Of a stretch of 64,000 bases of DNA, positions 16,556 through 25,651 are shown piece after piece. Every line of letters begins with the position of its first letter. The first letter of the stretch is position 1. Made by a program: the position numbers and the translations under genes. The stretch spans positions 94,707-158,706 of the forward strand of contig BQJU01000005.1 of the NCBI GenBank assembly GCA_021604865.1, read 5' to 3'. The notes below the pieces were generated by a model. The model saw only the letters and a program-made list of their open reading frames with translations. It ran no database searches and was not told the origin of the DNA. The DNA is from Saprospiraceae bacterium. Lineage in GTDB: Bacteria; Bacteroidota; Bacteroidia; Chitinophagales; Saprospiraceae.

Positions 16556-18424
16556 TCACTTCAACACCGGCAGTATAATTCCCGAACTATTCTTCTGGTC
16601 GTGGTGTACTTTGATGGTTGCCTTTTGAAAGTCGCTTTCGTTGGCTTCATATATGTTGATAAATTTATGCGGATTACGATCAACCAAAGGAAACCAGGAA
16701 CTCTGGACCTGGATCATCAGGCGATGCCCTTTGTGAAAAGTATGGGCTACATCAGGTAGTTCAAATTTGACGCGTTCTACTTTATTGGGCGCAAATGCTG
16801 TAGGATTTTCAAAGCTATTGCGGAAGCGGCCACGCATGATCTCACCACGTACCAGCATTTGATATCCACCCATGGGGTAGTCATCCTTAGGGTTTTCGTA
16901 GGCAAAATCATCGGGAAATACATCGATTACTTTGACCACAAAATCGGCATCAGTACCGGAAATACTTACCAGCAGATCGGCGATGACGGTACCTGCTAGT
17001 GTGAGGTCTTCCTGTAAGATATCCGTTTGGAAAACAAGAACATCTGGTCTGCGACTGGCAAAACGCTGGTCGTCGAGCATATACTCTCTGGTTCGGCGCA
17101 GATGAACGCCATCAGTATAAGGAACTGGGTTTTCGGGATCGCTGATATATTCGGTGAAACTTTCCTTCTGAGTAGGTTTACTCCAATTGAGGCCTCCGCC
17201 AGGTTGGAAATAAATGGTTTGATCCACCTGACCTTTAGGCGGCCATTGATTATAAACGTGCCATTTATTTTCACCGGTGAAAAAGACGGTGGCTTCTGCC
17301 AAATTCGAGATATCCCCTTCTCCCAGCAGGTGGTAGTTGAAAAAAGGAATTTCGATCTCATTCTGATACCAGAAGGCCGTATTGCCACCAAACTGGATAT
17401 GCCCCAGGTAGCTACCATCCTGACTAGACCATTGGCCATGGTACCAGGGGCCCATAACCAAGCGGTTATTTGCATTGGGGCTTTTTTCTTCGATAGCTTC
17501 GTACATGCGCCAGGCCCCGAAACAATCTTCGGCATCAAATAATCCCCCAACAACCATCATGGCAGGCTTGACATCCGTTACAAAATTGCGCGGATTTCGG
17601 GCTTGCCAAAAATCGTCGTAGTTGGGGTGAGCCATAATGTCTTTCCAGAATGCAATACTGTCACCGAGGTATTTTGCATTAAAATTTTTCACCACACCAA
17701 CATCTTCCAAATAGAATTGATAATTATCCGGAGTGGGGAATTGAAAACGCTCAGGTCCTACCGTTGTTGGCTCTGGGCGTGGTTTGCCAAAAGAAGAATA
17801 AAAACTAAAACCATCCATCTGGAAAAAAGCCCCATTGTGATGAAAATCATCACCGATAAACCAGTCGGTAACCGGTGCCTGAGGGCTGACTGCTACCAAT
17901 GCCGGATGTCCACTCAGAGCAGCCATGGTGGCGTAAAATCCAGGATAAGAAGTTCCTTTTACCCCAACTCGGCCATTGTTGTCAGGTAAGTTATTGATGA
18001 GCCATTCGATTGCGTCATAAGTATCGGAAGCTTCGTCAGTGTCCTTATCTTTTTTGTTGGGATTGAATGGGCGCACATCTACAAAATCACCTTCACTCAT
18101 CCAGCGGCCTCGTACATCCTGAAAGACGCGAATGTAGTTTTTTCGCATATAGTATCGATCCTGCCGATTCCACAGGCGATTATTATACTCGTCTTTACCG
18201 TATGGTGCGCAGGAGTACGGCGTACGGGTGAGCATAATGGGGTGTTTTTCGGTTTTATCCTTTGGAACGTAGATTGCTGTAAAGAGCTTAACACCATCTC
18301 GCATGGGGATGTATTGCTCTATTTTATCATAATTGTCGACAATCCAGGCAGAGTCCTGAGCAAAATCCTGGGCAACAAGCAGAAATGGGAGAAAAAGGAA
18401 GAATAGAGGGAGGATGTTTTTCAT
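16556..18424 (-). CDS. Secreted CocE/NonD family hydrolase (X-Pro dipeptidyl-peptidase S15 type)
   Basis: This 622-residue protein has a signal peptide (about 1-18). The S15 alpha/beta-hydrolase domain starts at about residue 35 (YIPMRDGVKLFTAIYVPKD). The nucleophile elbow is GVKGTSYPGF with Ser159, followed by an inserted cap. The C-terminal jelly-roll (PepX_C) begins near 420 and runs through VERVKFELPDVAHTFHKGHRLMIQVQSSWFPL. The family hydrolyses acyl esters, glutaryl-cephalosporins or X-Pro peptides; the substrate here is unknown. Export suggests scavenging. Confidence 0.88.
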   Translation of the reverse strand: MKNILPLFFLFLPFLLVAQDFAQDSAWIVDNYDKIEQYIPMRDGVKLFTAIYVPKDKTEKHPIMLTRTPYSCAPYGKDEYNNRLWNRQDRYYMRKNYIRVFQDVRGRWMSEGDFVDVRPFNPNKKDKDTDEASDTYDAIEWLINNLPDNNGRVGVKGTSYPGFYATMAALSGHPALVAVSPQAPVTDWFIGDDFHHNGAFFQMDGFSFYSSFGKPRPEPTTVGPERFQFPTPDNYQFYLEDVGVVKNFNAKYLGDSIAFWKDIMAHPNYDDFWQARNPRNFVTDVKPAMMVVGGLFDAEDCFGAWRMYEAIEEKSPNANNRLVMGPWYHGQWSSQDGSYLGHIQFGGNTAFWYQNEIEIPFFNYHLLGEGDISNLAEATVFFTGENKWHVYNQWPPKGQVDQTIYFQPGGGLNWSKPTQKESFTEYISDPENPVPYTDGVHLRRTREYMLDDQRFASRRPDVLVFQTDILQEDLTLAGTVIADLLVSISGTDADFVVKVIDVFPDDFAYENPKDDYPMGGYQMLVRGEIMRGRFRNSFENPTAFAPNKVERVKFELPDVAHTFHKGHRLMIQVQSSWFPLVDRNPHKFINIYEANESDFQKATIKVHHDQKNSSGIILPVLK

Positions 18425-18467
18425 ACTTTTTTGTTTTAAAGCTAGAGAAAAAATCTTACTACATTGG

Positions 18468-19091
18468 TCAAAGTACTCTGACTAATAAAGCTACACCAAA
18501 AATGATGAGTGCAATGCCTGAAATACGTCGCAACCATAGCAAATGATGTATGCGCAGGTGACCGCGGAGATATTTGGCGAAAGCCACTTTGCACAAATCC
18601 GTTAAAATAATGGTGCCTAGGATACCTCCGAAATACCAGGATGCCTCGGTATCATTAAAGTGTTCCTCTAATACCACAGTGGTCATGATGCCAATCCAGA
18701 AAAAGACGGTGAATGGGTTAATGGTGTTGATGAGAAAACCTTTGAGCCAGAACGATAGCCAGTCTTTGCCTTTGGGGAGCATCTCTTGCTGATCTGGTAC
18801 AACTGGCTTGGAAAACAGGCTACTCAGGCCAAAAATGGCAAGAATGATACTACCCACAATACCGAGCGTCAAAGTGAAATGTTCCCAGGCGATGATACGG
18901 GTAACATGAGAAACACCAAAATAGACGCAGGAAATAAACAAAAAATCGCTGACCCAAATACCCAAGCCGACCATCGTGCCGGCACGAAATCCGTGTTCTG
19001 CACCTGCTTGAATAAGGGCGAAAAAGATGGGCCCCAATAAAAAACAAAGAATCATACCCACTTTGAAGCCGTCAAATATTAAATGCAACAT
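18468..19091 (-). CDS. LysE family translocator
   Basis: This 207-residue membrane protein has about six hydrophobic segments. It opens LIFDGFKVGMILCFLLGPIFFALIQ, with the LGP and ALI pattern of LysE/RhtB exporters, and has the internal NPFTVFFWIG motif of the family. These export amino acids or related small molecules by proton antiport; the substrate cannot be told. It ends 44 bp from the start of the CocE gene on the same strand. Confidence 0.85.
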   Translation of the reverse strand: MLHLIFDGFKVGMILCFLLGPIFFALIQAGAEHGFRAGTMVGLGIWVSDFLFISCVYFGVSHVTRIIAWEHFTLTLGIVGSIILAIFGLSSLFSKPVVPDQQEMLPKGKDWLSFWLKGFLINTINPFTVFFWIGIMTTVVLEEHFNDTEASWYFGGILGTIILTDLCKVAFAKYLRGHLRIHHLLWLRRISGIALIIFGVALLVRVL

Positions 19092-19130
19092 TTTTTAAAA
19101 AGTTCTTTGACAAATCTCGTGATTTGGGGA

Positions 19131-19145
19131 TAAGTGCTTGTTTGG
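19131..19145. repeat. Solitary TIR arm
   Basis: TAAGTGCTTGTTTGG matches one arm of the dispersed TIR family. No opposing arm was found nearby, so it is a remnant or a chance match. It lies between LysE and tgt. Confidence 0.3.
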
Positions 19146-19219
19146 CCCCCAAAAAAGCACGAAAGAAGGAAAAAATCGGTTGAATGGTCTCAATTTATAG
19201 AAGATTCCCGAGACAAATG

Positions 19220-19227
19220 TATTTTTG
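19220..19227 (+). promoter_or_regulatory. Bacteroidota -7 element (TATTTTTG)
   Basis: TATTTTTG fits TAnnTTTG and ends 7 nt before the ATG at 19235. The transcript would begin about at that codon, so the 19184 ATG upstream is an unlikely start. No -33 box at the normal spacing. Confidence 0.35.
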
Positions 19228-19234
19228 TGACCAA

Positions 19235-20365
19235 ATGAAATTTACTTTACAACACAAGGATCCACAAAGCAAGGCCAGGGCCGGCCTCATTGAGACGGAT
19301 CACGGCCCGATAGAGACGCCCATTTTTATGCCTGTAGGCACAGTGGGCACCGTCAAGGCCATACACCAGCACGAGCTGGAAAAGTCTATCAAAGCACAAA
19401 TTATTTTGGGCAATACTTATCATCTGTATCTGCGCCCAGGGATGGAGGTATTGGAAGGTGCCGGCGGACTACATGCCTTTACCGGCTGGAAAGGGCCCAT
19501 CCTGACAGATAGTGGTGGCTATCAGGTCTATTCCCTGAGCCATCGGCGTAAGATCACTGAAGAAGGGGTCACATTTGCTTCCCATATCGATGGGTCCAAA
19601 CATTTTCTGACACCTGAGCGTGCCATCGATATTCAGCGCTCTATTGGTGGTGACATCATTATGGCTTTTGATGAGTGTCCACCTTATCCCTGCGATTATG
19701 CTTACGCAAAAAACTCTATGGAGTTGACACACCGTTGGCTCAAACGCTGCTGTGAACACTTCGATCAGACAAGTGGTAAATACGGGTACAGTCAGACCTT
19801 TTTTCCAATCGTTCAAGGTAGTACCTATGATGACCTGCGTCGGGCTTCTGCCGAGACTATTGCTTCTTTTGACCGGCAAGGAAATGCGATTGGTGGCCTG
19901 TCGGTCGGCGAACCAGAAGAAGAAATGTATCGGGTCGCCGATATGGTTTGCGACATTCTACCCAAAGACAAACCCCGCTATTTGATGGGGGTAGGTACTC
20001 CAGTCAATATATTGGAATGTATTGCCGTCGGGGTGGATATGTTTGATTGTGTTTTGCCAACGAGAAATGCCCGCCATGGCCTTTTGTATACGGCGAAAGG
20101 TATTATCAATATCAAGAATCAAAAATGGAAAAACGACCATAGCCCTATAGATGCAGATGGCCCGTGCCTGACGAGCCAGACCCATAGCAAAGCCTATTTG
20201 AGGCATCTGATACACACTAAAGAATATCTCGGTGCACAGCTCGCTTCTCTGCATAATTTGAGCTTTTTTCTTTGGCTTGTTGGGGAAGCCCGCCAGCATA
20301 TTCAAGCCGGGGATTTTGTGAGCTGGAAACAGCAAATGGTTAAAGAACTGCCAAGAAGGTTGTAA
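19235..20365 (+). CDS. tgt: tRNA guanosine(34) transglycosylase (queuine/preQ1)
   Basis: Starting at MKFTLQHKD (19235) the protein is 376 residues. It exchanges G34 for preQ1 in GUN-anticodon tRNAs. The nucleophile/base motifs ETPIFMPVGTVGTVK, LTDSGGYQVYSL and FDCVLPTRNARHG are intact. The zinc-binding CxCxxC...H region reads DGPCLTSQTHSKAY, keeping only one of the three cysteines; as I recall, Bacteroidota Tgt proteins commonly lack this site. It is followed by the LptF/G permease, a frequent Bacteroidota pairing. Confidence 0.95.
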   Translation: MKFTLQHKDPQSKARAGLIETDHGPIETPIFMPVGTVGTVKAIHQHELEKSIKAQIILGNTYHLYLRPGMEVLEGAGGLHAFTGWKGPILTDSGGYQVYSLSHRRKITEEGVTFASHIDGSKHFLTPERAIDIQRSIGGDIIMAFDECPPYPCDYAYAKNSMELTHRWLKRCCEHFDQTSGKYGYSQTFFPIVQGSTYDDLRRASAETIASFDRQGNAIGGLSVGEPEEEMYRVADMVCDILPKDKPRYLMGVGTPVNILECIAVGVDMFDCVLPTRNARHGLLYTAKGIINIKNQKWKNDHSPIDADGPCLTSQTHSKAYLRHLIHTKEYLGAQLASLHNLSFFLWLVGEARQHIQAGDFVSWKQQMVKELPRRL

Positions 20366-20472
20366 TTTTGTTAAAGCAATAAGAAAAACCTTATTTTTAG
20401 GTTTTAGGTAGTAAGTTTAGTGATGTAATGTGAAGGTGAAACGTTTAATGTGCGAAGAGGAAATAAGGCAGT

Positions 20473-21561
20473 ATGCTGAAGAAAATAGATTGGTATATTA
20501 TTAAAAAATTTTTGACGACCTTTTTTTTTACGGTACTCATTTTTTCGATGATTTCCGTAATCATTGATTTTAGTGAGAAGATAGAAAAGTTTATAGAAGA
20601 GCCAATCACGAAGTATGAAATTTTGGTTGAATACTACCCGAATTTTGTGATTTTCATTGCTGGTTTGTTGTGGCCATTGTTCACCCTGATTGCAGTAGTC
20701 TTTTTTACTTCCCGTATGGCTTATAACTCTGAGATTATTTCCATTTTCAATGCTGGAGTTAGTTTTCGTCGGTTTATGCGGCCCTATTTAGTTGCGGCAT
20801 TTTTCATTTCGGGCTTACATTTCATTGGCAACCACTATTTTATTCCACTTGGCAATAAAAAGCGGCTAAATATAGAGCACACCTATATCTCAAGAGATAA
20901 TGACAAGGGTAAAACCCGTGATGTGCACATGTTTTTGAGCCCGGATACCAAGGTATATGTCAACACTTATCGAAAGCGGGATAGTACAGCCCGCAATTTC
21001 CGTATTGAACGTTTTAAGGGTAATGAACTGGTATATCTGTTGAAGGCTGCTACGGCTGAATGGCAGGGGCCTCCCAATCACTGGAAATTGCGGAGTTACG
21101 AAATCCGGACATTTGATGGATTGAAAGAAAGCCTGGTAGTCGGCAGGGGACAAGAGATTGATACCACGATTAACCTTCGACCCGATGATTTTGTCGATTA
21201 TACCGAACAACAATCTATGATGACCTCTGTTGAATTACGTGGGTTTATCCAAGATCGTAGGAATCGAGGCATGGGCAATACTGAAAAGTATGAAATTGAA
21301 CTCTATCGGCGAACGGCCGAACCTTTCACTATATTTATTCTAACCATTATTGGCGTATCTATCGCTGCACGCAAAGTAAGGGGGGGCATAGGGCTGCACC
21401 TGGCTATCGGTGTGGCTATTGGTGCCATTTTTATTTTTCTTTCCCGATTTGCCATCGTTTTTGCCACCGGCCAGTTGCTGCCACCATTGATTGGTATCTG
21501 GCTGCCTAATCTGGTCTTTTCCGTTGTAGCCGTGTATCTGGTGCTGAATGCACAGAAATAG
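20473..21561 (+). CDS. LptF/LptG family permease
   Basis: This 362-residue YjgP/YjgQ-type protein has three N-terminal membrane helices, a beta-jellyroll periplasmic domain (about 110-270) and three C-terminal helices. It begins MLKKIDWYIIKKFLTTFFFT, typical of LptF/G. It would form the membrane part of the LptB2FG ABC exporter that lifts lipopolysaccharide from the inner membrane. Bacteroidota often carry these subunits at separate loci; whether this is F or G is not decidable here. Confidence 0.88.
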   Translation: MLKKIDWYIIKKFLTTFFFTVLIFSMISVIIDFSEKIEKFIEEPITKYEILVEYYPNFVIFIAGLLWPLFTLIAVVFFTSRMAYNSEIISIFNAGVSFRRFMRPYLVAAFFISGLHFIGNHYFIPLGNKKRLNIEHTYISRDNDKGKTRDVHMFLSPDTKVYVNTYRKRDSTARNFRIERFKGNELVYLLKAATAEWQGPPNHWKLRSYEIRTFDGLKESLVVGRGQEIDTTINLRPDDFVDYTEQQSMMTSVELRGFIQDRRNRGMGNTEKYEIELYRRTAEPFTIFILTIIGVSIAARKVRGGIGLHLAIGVAIGAIFIFLSRFAIVFATGQLLPPLIGIWLPNLVFSVVAVYLVLNAQK

Positions 21562-21812
21562 GCACCCATATTACTTGGAGATGTTTTGGCGGTGACTTGA
21601 TCAATTATCCATCAATTAGCAAGGTTTGTTTAATATTTTGAACCTGTTGGTATTCAAAAGTTAAACAAAGAACTATTGTCTTTCATTATTTATTGAAACA
21701 AAAGAAATGTATTTTATTTTACCTTTCCTGTGTAATACATTGTTTTACAGCACTATAATTGATGTATATACATCGTTAATTAACAACTGTACTCATTTTT
21801 GTGAAAGCCAAG

Positions 21813-21844
21813 CTTGTATTTTGTTTAACTTTTATTTATCTTTG
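21813..21844 (+). promoter_or_regulatory. Bacteroidota promoter of the ECF sigma gene
   Basis: CTTG at 21813-21816, a 20-nt spacer, then TATCTTTG at 21837-21844 fit the TTTG-N20-TAnnTTTG consensus. The predicted start is near 21850, giving a leader of about 45 nt to the ATG at 21894. Confidence 0.6.
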
Positions 21845-21893
21845 CTTCAACAAATTTGGGAAAACATAAGTTATCTAAACCAAAAAGAGGATC

Positions 21894-22436
21894 ATGTCTC
21901 AATTAGAATTTTATAGTCGCTTTGAACAAATGTCTGCCTTGCTTAATGCTTTTGCCTATAATTTGACCAAGAATTTAGAGGATGCAAAAGATTTATTTCA
22001 GGAAACAGCATATCGGGCGCTGACGAATAGGGATAAATTTCGTGTAGGAACCAACTTCAAGGCTTGGACATTTACGATTATGAAAAACATCTTTATTAAC
22101 AACTACCGGAAAAAGGTCCGATCCAATACTATTATGGATGCTACCGACAATCTTTATTATATCAATTCCGGTAAGGTGGAAATATCTAATGGTGCGGAGT
22201 CCAAAATTATGATGAAAGAATTGACTGGGATGATTGAGCAGTTAGAGGACGGCACCCGCATTCCTTTCCTGATGCACTATCGCGGATTTAAATATCAGGA
22301 AATTGCCGATGAGATGGAATTGCCGTTAGGTACGGTAAAAAGTCGGATTTTCTTTGCTCGAAGGGAGCTCAAACAACGCATTGGGAATTATTATGGCAAA
22401 AAGAACTTTCAAGTGGAAGCAGCAGATAAAAATTAG
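21894..22436 (+). CDS. RNA polymerase sigma factor, sigma-70 family (ECF type)
   Basis: This 180-residue protein has sigma region 2 (DAKDLFQETAYRALTNRDKF ... NFKAWTFTIMKNIFINNYRKK, about 28-80). Region 4 (HYRGFKYQEIADEMELPLGT, then VKSRIFFARRELKQRI, about 120-165) follows. Regions 1.1 and 3 are absent, the ECF layout. No anti-sigma gene is adjacent, so control is not membrane-coupled in an obvious way. A well-formed promoter lies upstream and a terminator follows. Confidence 0.93.
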   Translation: MSQLEFYSRFEQMSALLNAFAYNLTKNLEDAKDLFQETAYRALTNRDKFRVGTNFKAWTFTIMKNIFINNYRKKVRSNTIMDATDNLYYINSGKVEISNGAESKIMMKELTGMIEQLEDGTRIPFLMHYRGFKYQEIADEMELPLGTVKSRIFFARRELKQRIGNYYGKKNFQVEAADKN

Positions 22437-22465
22437 GACTACTTAGGTAATGAACTTATATATAA

Positions 22466-22499
22466 AGCGGTAGGCTAATTGCTCATCGCTTTTTTTGTT
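22466..22499 (+). terminator. Terminator after the ECF sigma gene
   Basis: AAAGCG and CGCTTT arms with inner partial pairing (GGC/TGC region) precede a run of seven T, 30 nt past the stop codon. Confidence 0.6.
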
Positions 22500-22525
22500 A
22501 TTGTGCTACAAAGCAGATACTTTTG
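22494..22525 (+). promoter_or_regulatory. Bacteroidota promoter of mutY
   Basis: TTTG at 22494-22497, exactly 20 nt, then TACTTTTG at 22518-22525. This gives a start near 22531, 17 nt before the TTG start of mutY. The -33 box lies inside the T-run of the preceding terminator. Confidence 0.6.
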
Positions 22526-22547
22526 GACGGATTAAATACCCAAAGTA

Positions 22548-23633
22548 TTGAGTGATCAGAAGATTGAACGCTTCCGCAAAAAAATATTGGACTGGTCGGA
22601 GAAAAATCCCCGCCCCTTACCCTGGAAAGGAGAAAAGAATCCTTATTTGATTTGGTTATCGGAAATCATTCTGCAACAGACCCGTGTCGAGCAGGGATGG
22701 ACCTATTATGAACGCTTTCGAACTCAGTACCCACAAGTAGAAAAATTGGCAGCCGCCTCCGGTGATGAAATCATGAAACAATGGGAGGGTTTAGGTTATT
22801 ATTCCCGTGCCAGAAATATGCATACTGCAGCCAAATACATCAAAGAAGAGTTGGCAGGGATCTTTCCGGATACTTATGCAGGCATCCGTTCTTTGAAAGG
22901 TGTAGGGCCCTACACTGCTGCAGCGATTGCTTCTTTTGCCTATGATTTGCCGTATGCTGTGCTTGATGGCAATGTATTTCGGGTGCTGGCGCGTATTTAT
23001 GGTATAGATACACCGATTGATTCAACGGTGGGAAAACGTCAGTTTGGTGAATTGGCACAAGACCTGCTCGATCCCAAACAAGCCGGTCGGTACAACCAAG
23101 CCATAATGGATTTTGGCGCTATACACTGTACACCGCGTAATCCCTCCTGCGACAATTGTCCATTTCGACCAGACTGTCAGGCAAGGCAATCCGGACAAGT
23201 GTTGAATCTGCCTGTCAAAGGCAAAAAAATCAAAAAAAAGACTCGCTATTTCCACTACCTTATCCTTAATTTTGAAGGCCAACTTATCTTACAAAAACGC
23301 GAGGAGCGAGATATCTGGCGCAATTTGTATGAATTTCCCATGATTGAATCATCGGAATTACATCGTAGTGAAGCCGAGTTAGTGAAAAGTAAATTATGGC
23401 AAGAAATGATTGGAAATTGCCCCTTTCGCCTTGAAGCGATTTCTCCGTCCTTTCGTCAATTGTTGACCCATCAGAAGATCATTGCCAATTTTTGGGAAAT
23501 TCAAATAGAGGAAGCTCCTGAAAACAGCGATTCCTTTCTTATCATCGAAAGGAAAAACTTACGTAAATTTGCATTCCCCAAAATTATTGATTTGTATTTA
23601 CGGGATAATTCGCTATATTTAAAATTACTTTGA
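22548..23633 (+). CDS. mutY: A/G-specific adenine glycosylase
   Basis: This 361-residue base-excision enzyme removes A opposite 8-oxoG. It has the catalytic Glu in ILQQTRVEQGW, the HhH motif LKGVGPYTAAAIASFAY and the catalytic Asp region VLDGNVFRVLARIYGID. The [4Fe-4S] ligands are in CTPRNPSCDNCPFRPDC (C-x6-C-x2-C-x5-C). A C-terminal NUDIX-like domain begins after about 230 (FHYLILNFEGQLILQKRE). The start is a TTG close behind a consensus promoter, so the leader is short. It heads mutY-ssb-gldE-gldD, a conserved Bacteroidota order. Confidence 0.95.
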   Translation: MSDQKIERFRKKILDWSEKNPRPLPWKGEKNPYLIWLSEIILQQTRVEQGWTYYERFRTQYPQVEKLAAASGDEIMKQWEGLGYYSRARNMHTAAKYIKEELAGIFPDTYAGIRSLKGVGPYTAAAIASFAYDLPYAVLDGNVFRVLARIYGIDTPIDSTVGKRQFGELAQDLLDPKQAGRYNQAIMDFGAIHCTPRNPSCDNCPFRPDCQARQSGQVLNLPVKGKKIKKKTRYFHYLILNFEGQLILQKREERDIWRNLYEFPMIESSELHRSEAELVKSKLWQEMIGNCPFRLEAISPSFRQLLTHQKIIANFWEIQIEEAPENSDSFLIIERKNLRKFAFPKIIDLYLRDNSLYLKLL

Positions 23634-23658
23634 ATCAAACTATAAAAAGGAAGATAAA

Positions 23659-24144
23659 ATGGTTAACCGCGTTATTTTAATCGGCAACCTGGGAAAAGAC
23701 CCTGAAGTGCGCCGCCTTGAAAATGGAGCAGTGGTCGCTAAGTTTTCGGTTGCAACCAACGAAAGCTATAAGGATAAAAGCGGAGAATGGCAGCAGCAAA
23801 CCGAATGGCACGATGTAATACTGTGGAGAAACCTGGCTGAAAGAGCCGAAACCCAGCTCAAAAAGGGAGCTCAAGTATATGTGGAAGGAAAACTTACCCA
23901 CCGTACCTGGCAAGACCAGGAAGGCAATAATCGCCGGACTACAGAAGTGGTGGGCAATTATTTCCGTTTATTGGGGCGTAAAGAGGGTGGTTCCGATTCA
24001 GGCGGCGGCAATTATTTCCCTTCTTCTGACGATGAGTATACTTCAAGCCCTACAACAACTCCGGAAAAAAAGTCCGAAACAACCGCATCAGTGCCTAATG
24101 GTGAGAATTCGCCTAATGCGGCGGATGATGATCTTCCCTTTTAA
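23659..24144 (+). CDS. ssb: Single-stranded DNA-binding protein
   Basis: This 161-residue protein has an OB-fold (1-108, starting MVNRVILIGNLGKDPEVR, with WHDVILWRNLAERAETQLKKG), a Ser/Gly/Thr-rich disordered linker and the acidic tip DDDLPF that recruits repair and replication partners. It binds ssDNA as a tetramer. It lies 25 bp after mutY and before gldE. Confidence 0.96.
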   Translation: MVNRVILIGNLGKDPEVRRLENGAVVAKFSVATNESYKDKSGEWQQQTEWHDVILWRNLAERAETQLKKGAQVYVEGKLTHRTWQDQEGNNRRTTEVVGNYFRLLGRKEGGSDSGGGNYFPSSDDEYTSSPTTTPEKKSETTASVPNGENSPNAADDDLPF

Positions 24145-24156
24145 AAACACCCATCT

Positions 24157-24191
24157 GTAAAAGCCCGGAAGCATTATTCCCGGGCTTTTAC
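24157..24191 (+). terminator. Hairpin between ssb and gldE
   Basis: GTAAAAGCCCGG (24157-24168) and CCGGGCTTTTAC (24180-24191) form a perfect 12-bp stem with an 11-nt loop. The stem itself carries the T-run (CTTTTA), so it may act as a terminator or attenuator before gldE. Confidence 0.6.
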
Positions 24192-24219
24192 GCTAATGAT
24201 CTAATTAATTCTGGACTCT

Positions 24220-25635
24220 TTGGAAACTGAACTTGACAGTCTACTGGAAGTTGTATCCTTTTCAATGTTGCTTTTTACCATGCCACCCGCTGGGGTGCTT
24301 TCTGGTATTATTGCCATCATTTTTCTCCTTGTCTGTTCGGGGTTAATCTCGGGATCAGAAGTTGCATTCTTTTCTTTAACCCACAATGACTTTGAAAAGC
24401 TTGCCCAGGAAAACAATAAGACAAGTCAGCGTATCCTGAAGATGAAGGATTTGCCTCGCAAGTTATTGGCGACGATTCTGATTACCAATAATTTTATAAA
24501 TATTGCCATTGTTCTGATTTCCGACTCCGTGCTCAACCAGATTTTGCCGCCGGAAACCTATACTTATTGGGCGCAACAACTGATCAACCTGCTGGATCTT
24601 GAAAACTGGATGGAGGTTGAAACTACTGCCCGAAATATCAGTTTTGCGATCAATGTAGTGGGGGTTACCTTTTTGTTGGTTCTATTTGGAGAGGTTGCCC
24701 CCAAAGTCTATGCTCGCCTCAATAATATTGGTTTGGCGAAGGTTGTTTCCAAACCGCTTTTCATCTTGATGGATCTTTTCTCTCCGGCCAGTATGATTTT
24801 GGTTAACTGGACCAAAATCATAGAAAGGAGACTAGCCAAAACCAAAACAGGAGTATTGTTTACCAGTCGTGAAGATATCGACGAAGCCATTGATCTCACG
24901 GTAACAAGTGACCAGGTCAACGCCCATGAAATCGATATACTCAAGAGTATTGTCAAGTTTGGCGATGTATCAGTTACCCAAATCATGCGGTCACGAATGG
25001 ATATTATTGCTTTTGATTTTCGCGGTGGTTTTCAAGATTTGCTCACATTGGTCAAAGAATCGGGATTGTCCCGCATTCCGGTTTATGAAACTGATTTCGA
25101 TAATATCACCGGTATTCTTTATGTAAAAGACCTATTAGGGAAATTGCAACATGGTCCAGATTTCGAATGGCAAAGCCTGATCCGTACCAATGTATTATTT
25201 GTGCCAGAGGCCAAGAAGATCGATGATCTACTACGTGAATTTCAAAAGCAGCATTTACACATGGCGATTGTGGTTGACGAATACGGTGGCACCTCAGGGT
25301 TGGTGACTCTGGAAGACATTATGGAAGAAATTATCGGAGATATTCAGGACGAATTTGATGATGAAGCAGAAGTAGATTACCAAAAGATTGACGACTTCAA
25401 TTTTATTTTTGATGGCAAAACCCTGCTCAATGACGTTTGCCGTCAGGTAGGCCTCGACACCTCCACCTTCGATCCTGTAAAAGGAGAATCGGATTCTCTG
25501 GCCGGTATGGTTCTCGAAATATTAGGGCGGCTGCCTAGAGAAGGAGAAGAAATCGGATACAATGATTTTAAGTTCAAAGTCGTTAAGGTAACCAACCGTA
25601 GAATTGAACAAATTTTGATCACCTTACCACGGTAA
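24220..25635 (+). CDS. gldE: Gliding motility-associated protein GldE (CNNM/CBS/CorC type)
   Basis: This 471-residue membrane protein has an N-terminal CNNM (DUF21) domain with about four hydrophobic segments (27-200, including SGLISGSEVAFFSL). A CBS pair follows (about 235-355, VTQIMRSRMDIIAF ... VVDEYGGTSGLVTLEDIMEEI). A CorC_HlyC transporter-associated domain (about 380-470) ends the protein. The start used is a TTG at 24220. Position right before gldD, and after ssb, identifies it as GldE rather than a generic hemolysin-like protein; in Flavobacterium gldE supports gliding with gldD. Confidence 0.88.
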   Translation: METELDSLLEVVSFSMLLFTMPPAGVLSGIIAIIFLLVCSGLISGSEVAFFSLTHNDFEKLAQENNKTSQRILKMKDLPRKLLATILITNNFINIAIVLISDSVLNQILPPETYTYWAQQLINLLDLENWMEVETTARNISFAINVVGVTFLLVLFGEVAPKVYARLNNIGLAKVVSKPLFILMDLFSPASMILVNWTKIIERRLAKTKTGVLFTSREDIDEAIDLTVTSDQVNAHEIDILKSIVKFGDVSVTQIMRSRMDIIAFDFRGGFQDLLTLVKESGLSRIPVYETDFDNITGILYVKDLLGKLQHGPDFEWQSLIRTNVLFVPEAKKIDDLLREFQKQHLHMAIVVDEYGGTSGLVTLEDIMEEIIGDIQDEFDDEAEVDYQKIDDFNFIFDGKTLLNDVCRQVGLDTSTFDPVKGESDSLAGMVLEILGRLPREGEEIGYNDFKFKVVKVTNRRIEQILITLPR

Positions 25636-25651
25636 AATAGAGTACATTTCA

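Noticed and set aside
19184..19234. Upstream ATG for tgt
   Set aside because: The extra 17 residues precede a TAnnTTTG element and do not match the usual MKFxL start.
21707..21916. 69-codon frame upstream of the ECF sigma gene
   Set aside because: It runs through the sigma promoter and overlaps the sigma start in another frame; its composition is just AT-rich DNA.
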